Shown here: positions 1 to 11,956 of the stretch, piece by piece
How positions within the stretch are numbered: position 1 is the stretch's first letter
How the letters are laid out: each line of letters begins with the position of its first letter
The notes under the pieces: generated by a model
Database searches by the model: none
The model's input: only the letters and a program-made list of their open reading frames with translations
What the model was told of the DNA's origin: nothing
Program-made: the position numbers and the translations under genes
NCBI GenBank assembly: GCA_030704615.1
Contig: CM060731.1
Coordinates: 79,342,756 to 79,402,755 of the forward strand
DNA from: Takakia lepidozioides
Taxonomy: Eukaryota > Streptophyta > Takakiopsida > Takakiales > Takakiaceae
Length of the DNA: 60,000 bases
Direction of reading: 5' to 3'

Positions 1-43
1 GCTTGCTTGGTAAGAAGTTTTCTCTGGATTCCCTCCACTATAG

Positions 44-3000
44 CAACTTGAGGTTGTGATCTGCTATGAAAGGATTCCCGTGTTTGGTGGATGCCAGGAT
101 CTACGGGAGAGTGTAAGCACACTTCGCTATGCAACAAAAGCCCATTGCATCCAAAGCAACCCTCATGTGGTAGACCAAGACCCCAAAAGCAATCTCATCT
201 ACAAATTAAAAGAAGAAATTTGCACGTTGCGATATTTGTTGGCCTCTCTCACTGCTCCCAAGCCTCCTGAAGCCTCTGCACAAATGATCCATACTGCATC
301 AGCCTCTCTCCAGGTGCATTCATACTTGCACTTGAGTCATTTGGAAAAGAACTTTGAGATGTCAAATCTATGGTCTTGAAACAAAGTATAACTTGTGTAG
401 GTGGCATGTACGTTTGTCTGTCTGCAGTAACAGATGCAAATTTTGGCTTTCTGTGAGTGATTGTGGAGCTTCCCGTGTGTTATTAAAATTTCTTCTTCCA
501 GGAAAGGAGCAACACCCCAGATTAGGCCCTCCTTGATCTCTCTTTCATTTAAGTTTCAGTTTCTTGTTTTTTGGCAGGAAGACCCCAGATGAAAACCTCA
601 CTCTCTCCTTTAATGACAAAGAGACTACCACTCCCTTGTTTGCTGAAAGTCCTACTTCTTTCTCAGACACAAACTCGTACATAGCACATCCTTTTTATGC
701 CATTCATATGATCACAAATGTTATGCAGGTAAGCGCATTAGACACAAAGAGGCAGATCAAAGGTGTCAAAGTTGACCTTGAGAAGTTCCCAAACATTTCT
801 TCAAGCACTGCTGTGAGCCCAACAGTGACCCCAAACTCAACCCCCCCTAATTCACCAGTATTGTCTCGAAGCCTAGTACCTCAGCCTCTACTGCCAGTTG
901 TGGCTAGTGACCAAAAAGGTGATGTGGAGGTGAGTTCAGGAGAGCAGCAAGGTTTTGTTATGAACAAGAAATTTTCTGAGCACAATGTCTTAGCAGCATC
1001 CATGGAACAACCCCAAAGTAATTTGGCCTTTGAAATAGCAGGGGCTTTAGATGATGGGAGTCGATCCACCATTTCAGCTGTCAGGGATAGAACAAATTTC
1101 CATTGTGAAGCTGTGGATGTCCATCAGACAGGTTTAAAATGTAGTGGAGCTCTGGACATGAGACTCCAAGATACTTGGCATTCTGGCGAGGATGCTGATT
1201 CAGGGCACAATATGAATCCGAAGTACTCTGGATTGGCGAGTGAAGTAGAACATCCAAACAATTGGAGAAATTGTGAAGCTATCAATTTGCAGGAGTATAC
1301 GGGTTTTGTCTCTCTTGTTGCAGGGTACCCCACTCTTCAAAGTGGACATGGAATCACTGATTCCGATCAACAAAGGGAGTCAATAAATTCCAGGGCTATT
1401 GATGCACGACAACGTTTTGATTGTGGGGGTGCTGCTGGAGGGCACACTTCAACTGACTGTGATAGCCACCAAACCATTTGGCAGGCGTGGAAGGCTATTG
1501 ATGCAGAACCACAACCAGAATGTGGTGAGGTTGATGTTGGCCACCAAATCATCTTAAGCGGAAGTGCTGATATGCCACACCAGAGCACCTTGAAGAACTG
1601 TGGGGCTACTGGCATGGGGGTCAGGGATGTGGGATATCAATCAATTTTGGGAGATTGTGGAGCTACTGATGCACCAAATACTTCAAAAGATCACTGGTTA
1701 GTTGATCTCGGGCACCAGACCACTTTGAGAGATTGTGGAGCTGCTGATGTGGGGCATCAGATTACCATGGAGGACTGTGGCACAATGGATGTATGGTACA
1801 AAACTACTTTGAAGGATTGCGGAGCTGCTGACGTGGGGAACCAACTTTCTTGGAATAACCTTGGATCGAGCAATGTGGGGCCTTGGATCACGTTAAAAGA
1901 TTATGGGGCAGTGGACATAGGGCATCAGACCACAAAGAAATATTGTGGGGCTGCTGACATGGAAAACCAAACCACTTGGCATGAATTTGGGTCTCTACAT
2001 ACAGGACTCCAGATTACACTGAAGGACTGTGGGGCAATTGATGTGGGGCACCAAACCACTTTAATACATTGCGGAGCTGCTGATGTGCGGCACCAAGCTT
2101 CGTGGAAATTTTTTGAGTCTCTTGATGTAGGACCCCAGATTAACTTGGACTCTTGGGCCGTTGCTGTAGGGCACCAGATAATTTTTAGGGATTGTGGGGT
2201 TGCTCATGTGGGGCATCCAGTTACCTTGAAGGACACTAGGGCCAGTGATGTGGGGCACCAAACCACTTTGAGAGATTGTGGAGCTGTTGACATAGGGCAT
2301 CAGGTTACCTTCAAGGATTGCGGGGCAATGGATGTGGGACATCAAACAATTTTAAGAGATTTTGGAACTGCTGATGTGGGGCATCAGGCTACGTGGTATC
2401 AAATTGGGGCTCTTGATAAAGCACACCAGAGTACCTTGAAGGACTGTGGGGCCGTTGATGTGGGGCACCAAACCACTTCGAGGGATTGTGGAGCTTCTGA
2501 TCTGGGACATCAGATTTCTTTGAAATACTGTGGGGCAGTTGATGTGGGACACCACATCACTTTGAATGATTGGGGAGCTGCTGACGTAGGGCATCAGGTT
2601 ACCCTGAAAGACTGTGGAGCAGTGGATGTGGGCTACCAAATTACTTGGACTGAATTTGCTTCACATGATGCAGGGAACCAGATTAAATTGGAGTCCAGGG
2701 CAATTGATGTCGGCCATCAAACCAATCTGAAAGATCTTGGAGCTACTGAAGTGGGCCAACAGATTACTTTGAAGGACAGTGGGGCAGTTGATGTGGGACT
2801 CCAAACACCTTGGAGTGAGTTTGGGGCTCTTGATGCAGGACACCAGACAACCTTGAAGGATTATGTGGGAATCGGTGTGGGGCATCAAGTCACATTCAGA
2901 GATTTTGGAGCTGCTGATGTGGAGCAACAAACAACTAGGAGTGAGTTTGGGTCCCTGGATGTGGACCACCAGATTACCTTGAAGGACTGTGCGGGAATTG

Positions 3001-5363
3001 GCATGGGGCACCAATCCCTTTGGCAGTGTTGTGGGTCTAATGAGGCAAGAAACAATAGGGCGGATTTCAGGGCTCTCGATGTGGGCCACCAAATTTCCTT
3101 GAGATATTTAGGACTGGTAGATGCAGGGCACCAAATTACTTGGACCAATTCTAGGGTCATCAATGTGGGGCATCAAATCACCTTGAGAGGTTGTGGGGCT
3201 GCACATACAGTGCCTCAGACCACTTTCCAACCTTTTGGTGCATTTGAATTTGGGCGCCAAACCAACATGCAGTACAGAGGGGCTTTTGATGCAGGTCGAC
3301 AATTAAGTTATTGGGATGGGGCTGTTGATGTGGGACACCAAACATCATCAAGAGATTGTGGGGCTACAGATGCAGGCCATCGAACCACCTGGAATGAATC
3401 TGGGGCTGTGGACAAAGGGATTCAGATATACCCCAAAAAGTTTATGGTTACTGATGTGGCACAGCAAACAAGTGGAAGTAAGTGTGATGCTGTTGATGTA
3501 GGAAGTCAAACGATTTTCAGAGACTACAGAGGTTGTGACGTGGGGCAACAAACCTCTTCTTCTGCACCTGAGGCTATGAATAAAGGGTGCCAGGTTACTC
3601 TCCAGGATCGTGGAGATGTCGGGAACCAGATGACTTTAAGAGATTCAGGGTCTGCTGATTTTGGGCATCAAACCACTACAATGGATTTTGGGGCATTTGA
3701 TATTGGGAACCAGACTGCTCTTAGATCGTTAGCATTTGATGTCAAGCACCAAACAACTCTGAGGGACTCTGAAGCAGTTGATATTGGATGTAAAACTTCT
3801 CTCAGGCGGATAAATTTTGTAAGGGATGTTGGACAAGTTGATGTTGAACAAATGGCCTTAAGTGATTGCGGAGGTGTTGCTGTTCCGCAGCAAAGTACAT
3901 TGAAAGATTGTGGAGCAGTAGATGTAGATGACCAAACCACTAGGTGCATGGACACAGGACGTCGAACCACTTCGGATCACTTAGGGGCTGCTGATTCTGG
4001 AAATCAGACCACTTGGAAAGAATGTGGGACAGTGGACATTGGGCATCAAACTATTTGGAGGGAATTTGGGGCCACTGATGTAGGACACCAAACAACTTGC
4101 AAGGAGTTGGGTGCTTTGGATGCAGGGCAGCAGACAACTACCAGAGATTGGATGGTCCTTGATGTTGGCAATCAAACCCAAGCTGGCAGAAACCTTGATG
4201 CCAGTATTCAGACAAAAGATTGGGAACCTCTTGATATTAGTGTTCAGACAGAAGCTCTACTGCCTAGAGTTGCCAGTCTAAAAGACTGCACTTGCAGTGG
4301 CCTGCAGAACCAGGATGGCCAAAGCTTCCCATCCAGACGACCAAGGCTTAATTTTGGCACCCAGACTCTCAATCTTGAACATCAAACATCTAGTAGGGAA
4401 TTGAGTGACTCTTCAAAGATTGCTTTGATGCTATGCTCTCTCTGGATGCTCATAAAACTAAGTAATGGAACCCATTCGTACAATGTCGAGAGAAGGGTCC
4501 ACCCTACAGCAAGAGCTGGTGGTTGTTTGTTTATTAGTCCTGACCTTGGCTTCGAGAGAGAAGAACAGTTCTGCAACCATACCACGATCATGAACAGCCC
4601 AGAAACAGTTATATCTCATGAAACTGACCAAGGTCACCGAAAAATAGGTGATGTGTCTGTCTCGACGGCAATGCTGACATTATGCTCTTTCTGGATTCTT
4701 ATGAAGATATCAGGTGTGTCAAAGCAAGGGTCGTCGTCAAGCTGCCACGTGTCAAGGATCACTACAATAGAGTTTCTCTCAGCCACTGACGAAACCAAGC
4801 TTTCTGCAGCAATGGGAGGTAAGAATGAGTTGGAGGGATTGTATCCCAGATTGATTGTAAAGCAGTTACAATACTCAGGGATGGAGCCAGTCACATTTAG
4901 AAGCTCAGCCCCCTTTCTTGTTCAGTTTTTCGGGGAGCACTCTTTGATGAGGGCATCCCTTGGGGCCAGCTCAAGGAAAGGGGGGTCCTGCAAGATTGTT
5001 TGCAGGAGGCCAGGACAGTGGATGGTCCATTTCTTGAAGGCAGGCGTAAACCGCTTAGGCTCTGGAAAAGATGTGCACTTCCAGATTGAGGGTTGTTTGG
5101 AGGAACAAGCAGAGTTCATCTACATGCCAGCTGAGCGCTGTGTGGAGCAGAAGGGATATGTAGTGGTGCGCGTGATGTCTGAAGGAGGGGCGGAGTTGAA
5201 TGGGGAGCCAATGTTGCAACCCAAGGAGCTTTTCACAGGGGATAAGCTTGTTCTCCACAACAACCAGGCAGCCACTTGCACAATGTATTTCTTTGACCTT
5301 GTCTGTACTAAACAGAGGGCTGAGAGGGCTGAGAGTTCCCACAGCACATGTCTGAGGGGGTGA
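44..5363 (+). CDS. Kinesin-3-like heavy chain, 5' part outside window; repeat-rich tail and FHA-like end
   Basis: Microtubule motor, seen from the last helix of the motor domain onward. An exon follows a CTATAG acceptor (44-313) and reads through DLRESVSTLRYATKA, the conserved end of kinesin motors, then VVDQDPKSNLIYKLKEEI and LRYLL, the neck pattern typical of kinesin-3. A large exon (about 578-5,363, acceptor TTTGGCAG) stays open for 4.8 kb and ends in TGA. It encodes a Ser/Pro/Thr-rich stretch, the 14-residue repeat array (separate entry), two similar hydrophobic patches near 4,420 and 4,670, and a C-terminal region near 5,010-5,310 (FLKAGVNRLGS, AELNGEPMLQPKELFTGDKL) with the spacing of an FHA domain. 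The usual FHA Arg and His are not where expected, so phosphopeptide binding is doubtful. In known kinesin-3 proteins the FHA follows the neck closely; here some 1,400 residues separate them. The phase of the junction 313/578 does not fit directly, so a small exon between them is likely. Motor identity is firm; the family and FHA call are inference. Confidence 0.82.
1110..4400 (+). repeat. Coding minisatellite: about 65 units of a 14-residue (42-bp) repeat, Q-T cores
   Basis: The consensus unit is close to CGAVDVGHQTTLKD. By hand I count about 60 units that keep the central Gln (followed by Thr, Ile, Val, Ser, Leu, Ala or Met) and about seven that have lost it. Units are degenerate before 1,460 and regular from there to 4,260. 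The last ones diverge to ASIQTKD, ISVQTEA and FGTQTLN. Every unit change stays in frame over more than 3 kb, so selection keeps the frame open. Gly-x-Gln-Thr/Val/Ile with an Asp two residues upstream resembles LC8 (DYNLL) ligand motifs. Confidence 0.9.
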
Positions 5364-5875
5364 GAACAAGCCAACTGTGTACATTGAATTTTTTACCTTG
5401 TTTGAAAAGAGTACATTAAGATTTCTCATGATCTCCCTTTCACTGGTAAGAACAAAATTCGCCTACAGATATCAAAATTTAAGTTCACAACTAGTGGGAG
5501 TATAGCTTCTGCCCACCAATTTAAGGCAACATAGATGAGAGGGACACTAATTGCCCAGGTTTGATGGTCAATGTAGCCATCTGATTAACCATTAGAAGAC
5601 AAAATGGACAGCGCAAAGACTCACAGGCTTTCACAGAAAAGAAATTGAAATCTTGGAATGACAGGGGTAACCCTCCTTTGAAACCGATGACTGCCAACAA
5701 CTATGACTGTGGAGATCTCATGACAGTTCAACCTTAGGCACATCGTTCCCACAGTCCTCATGGCTTCATAATTTAGTAGCACCTCACTACAAGATTCCCG
5801 ACCCTTAGAGGGCAGCAAAATAGAAGGGTCACGTTTGAGGTGAGCCAGCACTGACAGTGCCAGCTGGACATACAC
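5364..5875. other. Convergent intergenic gap between kinesin and S13 3' ends
   Basis: Two genes end towards each other here and share about 510 bp that must hold both 3' UTRs. I see no coding sequence, repeat or clear polyadenylation cluster. Confidence 0.5.
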
Positions 5876-7466
5876 TTAGCGAGGAGTCTTCTTCTTGCCG
5901 GCAATTGTCACCTTCTTGCCTCTCCGTGTTCGTGCATTGCACTTGGTGTGTTGCCCTCGGCATGGTAGATTCTGAATGTGGCGTCTACCCCTGTAGCATT
6001 GGATGTCCTTCAACCGCTTAATTGCCAGTTGATTGAATCGCCGCTGCCAGATAGCCACAATCAATACAGACATAGCAGACAGAAGCATGACTAATAGGCC
6101 GCTAAGAAGTTTACTAAATACCAAGAGATCCAACATAATTGGATTCAACCATGTCCCATTTCCTGAATTTCACATGGTGGGAGATAAAGGATCTCCAGGC
6201 CCTACAGATCATTTGTCGCCCCTAAAGATCCAAACAGGTTGTCATGGGCAAGCGTTAGGTGATAAGTTAGGGAAGAAGACAGAATAATGTTATTCCATGG
6301 AAGATGTCAATGTTTGCCACTCTCTATATGAAAAACAGTACATGAGGACCCAAGGTGTCTTGTAACATAGAATCCTGTACCTAACAGTATCTGAAAGGGA
6401 ACCCAAGCCTTCAAAACCACTTACAGAAGGTGCCCAGTTATCACTATAACCTTCATCTATGACCTGCCATAAACAAAATGAATAGAAGGGAAAGGCTATA
6501 GAGAACGTACTAAGTCACCCTCGATCATGTATTTGGAAACTTCATCACGAAGTGTGGTAAGCTCCTCTTCAGAAAGATCCCGGGCATACTTATTTTCCAT
6601 GCCAATATCAAGCAGAATCTGCCTTGCTGTTGTCTTGCCCACCCCATGGATGTACTGGAGGGAAATCTCAATGCGCCTGGCATTGGGTATCTCCACACCA
6701 CCCACACGAGCACATCGTATGTTGAGGCCCTTATATCCAGAAACATGCTGTGCCACCAAACAGGCTATCAAATTATATCCAACAAATTTTGGAATGCTGT
6801 CAGCTCTTTACAGTGTGAATGCAAAGAATTGCTCAACAACTGAACCACCTCCCCAATGCAAGCCCATGCCAAACAGTCTTTCCAGTACATATGTGACCTG
6901 GCCCATCCAGACCGGGCAGTATCTCCTCACTCTTCGTGGGGCCCAGTCATTGAGGACATTCTTCCATCGTTGCTTGTCCATACGTACAGAGAGTGGAACC
7001 AGCTCAGACACACGCACACACTCTCTCTCTCGCCTTATCACAGTCTCTTTCTTTCTTCCTTTTTGGTGTGTATGGTTCTAAAGTGTCCCGTGTGCCAAAG
7101 GGTCTCCCACGACACGTAATAAATTCCTTTCTTTCTTTCTTTCTGGTGTGGGTGGAGCGCACTTGCCTGACCGCTCTGCCACTCTCAAATTAAACCATGT
7201 TTAAAAGAAGTTTACAAATGCCCCTCAGAACATTCAACTATGGAAAATCCCGCATCGAGCGTACAATGCCAAGCTACCCACTTTCTTCCACACACACAGC
7301 AAGATTTCAATCTCACCCAGCAGGAGGGAGAGGGGGAAACCACCTTAGAAGTTCGTGCCAAGGAAAGAGAGACGGTAGGCGCGGCCTTCGAGAGGGTAGA
7401 CGGGGAAGCAGAAGAAGGACCCGCCATGATAGCGCTCAAGGCCGGGGCCAGTACCAAAGTTGCCAT
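5876..7466 (-). CDS. RPS13: Small ribosomal subunit protein uS13, plastid-targeted, nuclear-encoded
   Basis: Binds the head of the 30S subunit and contacts tRNA and the large subunit during plastid translation. Three exons join in phase: 7,278-7,466 (ATG to donor GTAGCT), 6,511-6,747 (donor GTACGT) and 5,876-6,043 (ends CGC TAA), giving about 197 residues. Exon 1 is a Ser/Ala/Leu-rich leader ([16 protein letters not shown]...), a plausible chloroplast transit peptide. Exon 2 holds the S13 core [24 protein letters not shown] and [17 protein letters not shown]. Exon 3 holds [40 protein letters not shown] and the basic tail. The tail GKKKTPR and the leader favour a plastid over a mitochondrial form. 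It diverges from the lumazine synthase gene and converges on the kinesin gene. The junctions and family are sure; the cleavage site and exact start are not (a start further upstream is possible). Confidence 0.93.
7018..7146. repeat. CT-rich microsatellites in intron 1 of RPS13
   Basis: Short CT runs near 7,020-7,033 and a (TTTC)n run near 7,125-7,144. Simple-sequence repeats inside the intron; no coding role seen. Confidence 0.8.
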
Positions 7467-7673
7467 TGCTGAGCTGCACCCCACACCCTGCCGGTGTGTG
7501 TGTCTCTCTCTCCTCAACGACAAGACAACAAGACGGTATAGGTAGCTCTGGATAAGCCTCTTCCTTACACCCGAGGGCCCAAACAAGTGTACCTTTTATC
7601 TTGTCCCCTCGATCCCATACTGTCACCTCAGAACCTCCAAAGAAGGACTACCACTTGTGCTTGTTGAGCAGCG
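7467..7673. promoter_or_regulatory. Probable bidirectional promoter, RPS13 / lumazine synthase
   Basis: Only 207 bp separate the two divergent ATG codons, so both 5' UTRs and core promoters must overlap or lie inside neighbouring UTR sequence. No clear TATA box is visible in the gap. Both products are predicted to enter the plastid, so shared control is plausible but untested. Confidence 0.5.
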
Positions 7674-10600
7674 ATGGCGGCATTGTTGCACGCATGCCAG
7701 TCTTGTGCGCCCAGAACTAATGTGTGCCCCATGTCTAGTTGTCCTCGTTCTGCGATCTCCCGAGTATCATTCATGGGAGAACAACTGCTGTGCAATGCAG
7801 GTGCGTTTCTCTTCTTTTATTTTAGAGGCAACTTTGCTCGTTCCCCCTCGGATCATACGCTGGGAGTATTTTGATGTGGGTTCCTCTTGTTTTTCTGTTG
7901 TACCGTTCGGGGAACCGTATGGACGTTATAAAATCTCTCCGTCCTCTTCGTGTAGATCTGTAGCTTTGTCTCATCCCCTCTCACGCACGCATATTAATTC
8001 GGTTGTTGTGTAGGGGACATAGTTAAGGGGACGTACCAAAGCCGCCTGCCCTCTTTGGGGAGAGATACGCAGAGATATCAAATTTCAGCAGCAGTGAAAG
8101 AGATGACCGGATCTGTGATGAAGGGGGATGGTCTACGATTTGCTGTGGTACCACCTTCGACCCCTTAATGCGGGGCTGTTTTGTTTTTAGGTGCGGTCTG
8201 AATTTCTAGATGTGAAGTTGATGTCAATGTTGTATGTATGGCAGCGGTGCTTTACTGCCCAAGTAGCTTGTAGTTAGATGTTCAGTCACTCTCCGGAAGT
8301 AACCAGTTTTTTTTGGAAAGATGAATGATGGCAGGTTGTGGGCCGCTTCAATGAGATAATTACAAAGCTTCTTTTAGGAGGGGCTTTGGAGACCTTTAAT
8401 AAACATGCAGTGCGCAACGAGCATATTGATGTAAGGCAGCTTGCATCCACCTTCCATTGAGTTCCTGCACCTTCCAGCTCTTCATCTATGTGGAGCTAGA
8501 TATGTTCTGAAGTGCATTGGTGGTACCAAAACACCTAGAGGTATTCTGAAGACCAAAAGATACATTCATCAGGAAACGGGTTGAGGAGGAAGGCAAACGC
8601 ACCTGTCACATTACTTCTATAAAATTTATGTTTTAAAGAACATCTGAGAACAGACAGAGAGGGGAACGTACAGTTTAAAGATCTGACCTGACACAGAGTG
8701 GAGGAGGATAAGAAGAGATATGCATGCCAACCAATGCATATTGCTGGCAAAAATGTGCCGGTTATCTTTGAGACGAGTTTGCTTGACTGTCACCAGCATC
8801 CCCTGGTGGCAATTCACTACAAAAGCATGTGTACTTTACTAGACAGGTGAATTGAAGCATACCTGCTGGACTGAAAGATATCCAACTGCAGTCCAGCAAT
8901 GTAAATGACCTGTTTTTGAATAAGGTGCTGTGTTGTGTTGTCCTTCATTGCAAAACTAATGGAGCGCAGGTTGTATGGGTGCCGGGGAGCTTTGAGATTC
9001 CAGTGGTCGCTCAGTCACTTGCCAAATCTACGAAGTATGATGCTGTCCTTTGCATTGGAGCGGTGGTGAGCAGTCTTCTCCTTAGACAAATATCCTGATT
9101 AAGCTATGTTGCTATGCAGCCTTTGGCGCCGTAGACCTGGTTCCCAGTACATATCTAAGAAGGGGAGGAAGAGAAGGAGATGGGGGCAAAGATGAAAAGA
9201 GCTGAGAGGGCTGACAACCCTTTTAGAAACTTTGCTCTTTTAGCATTTGGCTGCATGAATGTCATTGGTTTTGGCCTTTCAAGCTCCACTGCATGGTCAG
9301 AGACTCATAGATGTTGAAGGTCTAGAGAACGCCTGTCATCACTGTATTGAAGAGGTCACAAGGTGCTTCTATGGTAGATTTGGTAGAAACCTCAGTGAGA
9401 AATGGGTGATGAGGCATGCAGATAAGGGGTGCCACCACTCACTATGATGCAGTCGCTAATTCTGCTGCCTCGGGGATCATGTCAGCTAGTCTGAACTCAG
9501 GTAACATTCTTTGAATTGACACCTTGAATTTGAATGTAGGGTGGATATTTCTGCAAGATCGATACAGACGTGCAAAAAATTCTGTGTATCTATAGAATAG
9601 ACAGACAAAGCAAATGATGTGGGCACCCAGCCAGCCGAGGATACACCCCCACTATGAAACACTTTTCACAGCAGCAGCAAAAGGATGGGAAGGATGGTTT
9701 CTGTTAGATCAGACCCATGTTTGTTGGTTTTGGCAGGAGTGCCATGTATATTTGGTGTGCTTACTTGTGACACGATGGAACAGGTTGGGACTCTTACACA
9801 TCAGACTGTATGTCACATTTTGCTTTTGCAGCACAAAATTGAAGCTTAGATATTGTTGTCTGTCGGTGGCCTTTGGGGTATACTGAAAGGTAGAAAGGAT
9901 TCCCCTTCAAGTCTTAAGTTACTCTGTCCTGCGTATTGAGATTCTATACGTCCCTGTATTGCCCAGATTGCTAAGCCCCCGTCAAGTTGACTAAATGTAA
10001 CACCAATGTTGGATCGTCTAGTGGCAGAACTTTGGCATGTTAATGGTTTGTTTTGTACAGGCCATTGATAGAGCTGGGGGAAAAGCTGGTAATAAAGGAG
10101 CGGAGGCAGCCATCACCGCGGTAAGCATCATGTTTTCTACAGAGATGCAAGACAAATTATATCATAATCCTACCTTACCGTCTCATGAGTCTCTAGAGGG
10201 CTGCCTACAGACGTTAAAATCCATTGCTATCACCACCATTTATGACTCATAAGAGCAGCATATGTTGTGTAGCATTCAGGTTTATCGAGACATGGTGAAT
10301 CATAAGAAGCAATCCAATACGCATTTTCTAATAGGATAAAGATTCTATGCTGCAATTGACCTCTATAAGATGAACGCCTAAAAAACAAAAGTTGACTCCT
10401 GCCGAAGCAAGCGTAAATTAGTGTCACTTCACCCCGAAGGGCTACTGACTTCCATTTGGAAGGTGGACACCTTCTAATGGCCATAACCGGGGCAACGTGG
10501 CCACCCCCAAGGACTTGATAGTTCCCAAATATCTACACATTAGGTGGCTGGTTGACGCAGTGACCCACCCCTTTTATAGCTGGGTTGACCATATTGGGTG

Positions 10601-10755
10601 AGTTCCAACATACACCCATGTGGCTTTGAACCCACAACCGCTTGTAATGTGGCCTTGTGCCCTAACCACTAGGCCATTTGCTAGATGCTAATGAATGCAA
10701 CATTTGTGTGCAGATTGAGATGGCGTCGCTCTTTCAACACTGCATTGGGAAATAA
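7674..10755 (+). CDS. 6,7-dimethyl-8-ribityllumazine synthase, plastid-targeted
   Basis: Condenses 5-amino-6-ribitylaminouracil with 3,4-dihydroxy-2-butanone 4-phosphate, the penultimate step of riboflavin synthesis, in the plastid stroma. Eight exons, all in phase: 7,674-7,800; 8,089-8,147; 8,335-8,430; 8,970-9,065; 9,422-9,500; 9,737-9,783; 10,061-10,120; 10,714-10,755. They give about 201 residues. The first exon ([18 protein letters not shown]...) looks like a transit peptide. The enzyme body shows [58 protein letters not shown] (the His that acts in catalysis is in this loop), [29 protein letters not shown] and the last helix IEMASLF. Length fits the family. All introns are GT-AG. The last intron carries a SINE. 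No frameshift or lost motif is seen, so it is probably active. The symbol used for this gene differs between plants, so none is given. Confidence 0.94.
10377..10684 (-). mobile_element. tRNA-derived SINE, family A, in last lumazine synthase intron
   Basis: On the minus strand the sequence begins with an A-box-like GGCCTAGTGGTTAGGGCAC (about 10,661-10,680) and a B-box-like GGGTTCAAAGCC (about 10,622-10,633). It continues as a unique body and ends near 10,377 in a T-rich stretch. The 3' module GTAGCCCTTCGGGGTGAAG recurs, diverged, at four other places in this window. The polymerase III boxes and the dispersed 3' module are what identify a SINE. Confidence 0.75.
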
Positions 10756-11956
10756 TCCAGTGTAACTAATTCCTTCAGACTAGGGATTTCTGATGTTGTG
10801 CTTTCTAGCACCCAATTTTGTGCCCTTTCTTCAAAGTAACCACTTTGAAGTCACACACGTCAGCAACAAAGTGACTTCAACCAGAATGACAAGCAGAAAC
10901 TGAATGGTTTTTTGAAGCTCTGCTAAGTTATCCTGTTTTATTGTTTGGCCAGCACCCCACAACCCACAGACAAGATCTCTGGGACCTGTTGCTACACGAC
11001 TGCCTGTTACTATGACCCAATAAAAAACTTGGCTTCCCAGATCTCCTTGCAGATGGCCATGTTGATTGTGGTGCCACATGTTGCAATACATTCCTGGTCC
11101 TGTACATCAGAACACACTCGGATTGCATGGGTACTGCGACGCCCACCACAAGGAAACCTGCTTCTTGGACTTTAAGCTTTGCAGTGCTATCACAACAGCC
11201 TGACACAACAAAACATGAACAAACTAGAAAAACTGTACACACCAGGGCAGTAACAGAGTAGCCTCATGTCCAATGAATTTTGTTAGGGCAGAGACTTTGC
11301 ATCATGTTGAAGTCAATGGAGAAAATGTGCTTAATCCTTACTCCCCGGAAGACTCTTATTGGTCCCAAAACATCTTTGGTGTGCGCTGTGCTGAGTCATG
11401 CCAGTTAGGAAGTATTGACATGCTAGAAAATGAGCAATTGCAATTTGTGTATGGTAAAATAACATACGCTCTAGTGAAACTATTTAGAACACTGACCACA
11501 CCTCACTTTTCCCGCAATCCACTGTTTGCGGCTTGTTACATTGGATTGATGCAAAATACCCTTGTTGAGAGTGACCAAACATACATCCCCACTAAGCTAC
11601 TCTTACTTTCTCCTTCGGTCATGGCATACTGGAATTAGAGATTCTACAAAGCAATACAGTTTAGAGGTATTTTTCCGGGTTGGGACAATAGGTAATATTG
11701 TCATTGTGTCTGGACTCATCAACAAGAGTGACATGTGATGATGACAAGCATAAACTTTTTCTGGGCTTCTCAACCAGAGCTATGCAGTGGCATAATTCAC
11801 CCAAAGCCAGTTCCCAAAAGTGTAAGACAACCAATCTTAGATAGCACCATGGCATACACAGCCATGTGATTTAAAACTTGAAACTCATGAGTGTCACCTG
11901 ATAGAAGCAGATAAGATCAATGATAATGTGCATATCCAGAGGTATATTTAAGAAAA
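10756..11956. other. Intergenic, no gene supported
   Basis: A 121-codon open frame starts with ATG at 11,273 but shows no family motif, splice context or composition that supports it. The rest is AT-rich with scattered stops. Confidence 0.4.

Noticed and set aside
2061-5429. Long minus-strand open frames opposite the kinesin tail
   Set aside because: They mirror the repetitive coding strand; the periodic open antisense frame is a side effect of the 42-bp repeat.
10121-10252. Lumazine synthase reading on past 10,120 to a stop at 10,252
   Set aside because: A good GTAAGC donor lies at 10,121, and the exon at 10,714 restores the conserved last helix IEMASLF; the read-through peptide is unrelated to the family.
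11273-11638. 121-codon ATG open frame
   Set aside because: No motif, no splice support and no compositional signal; kept only as part of the intergenic note.
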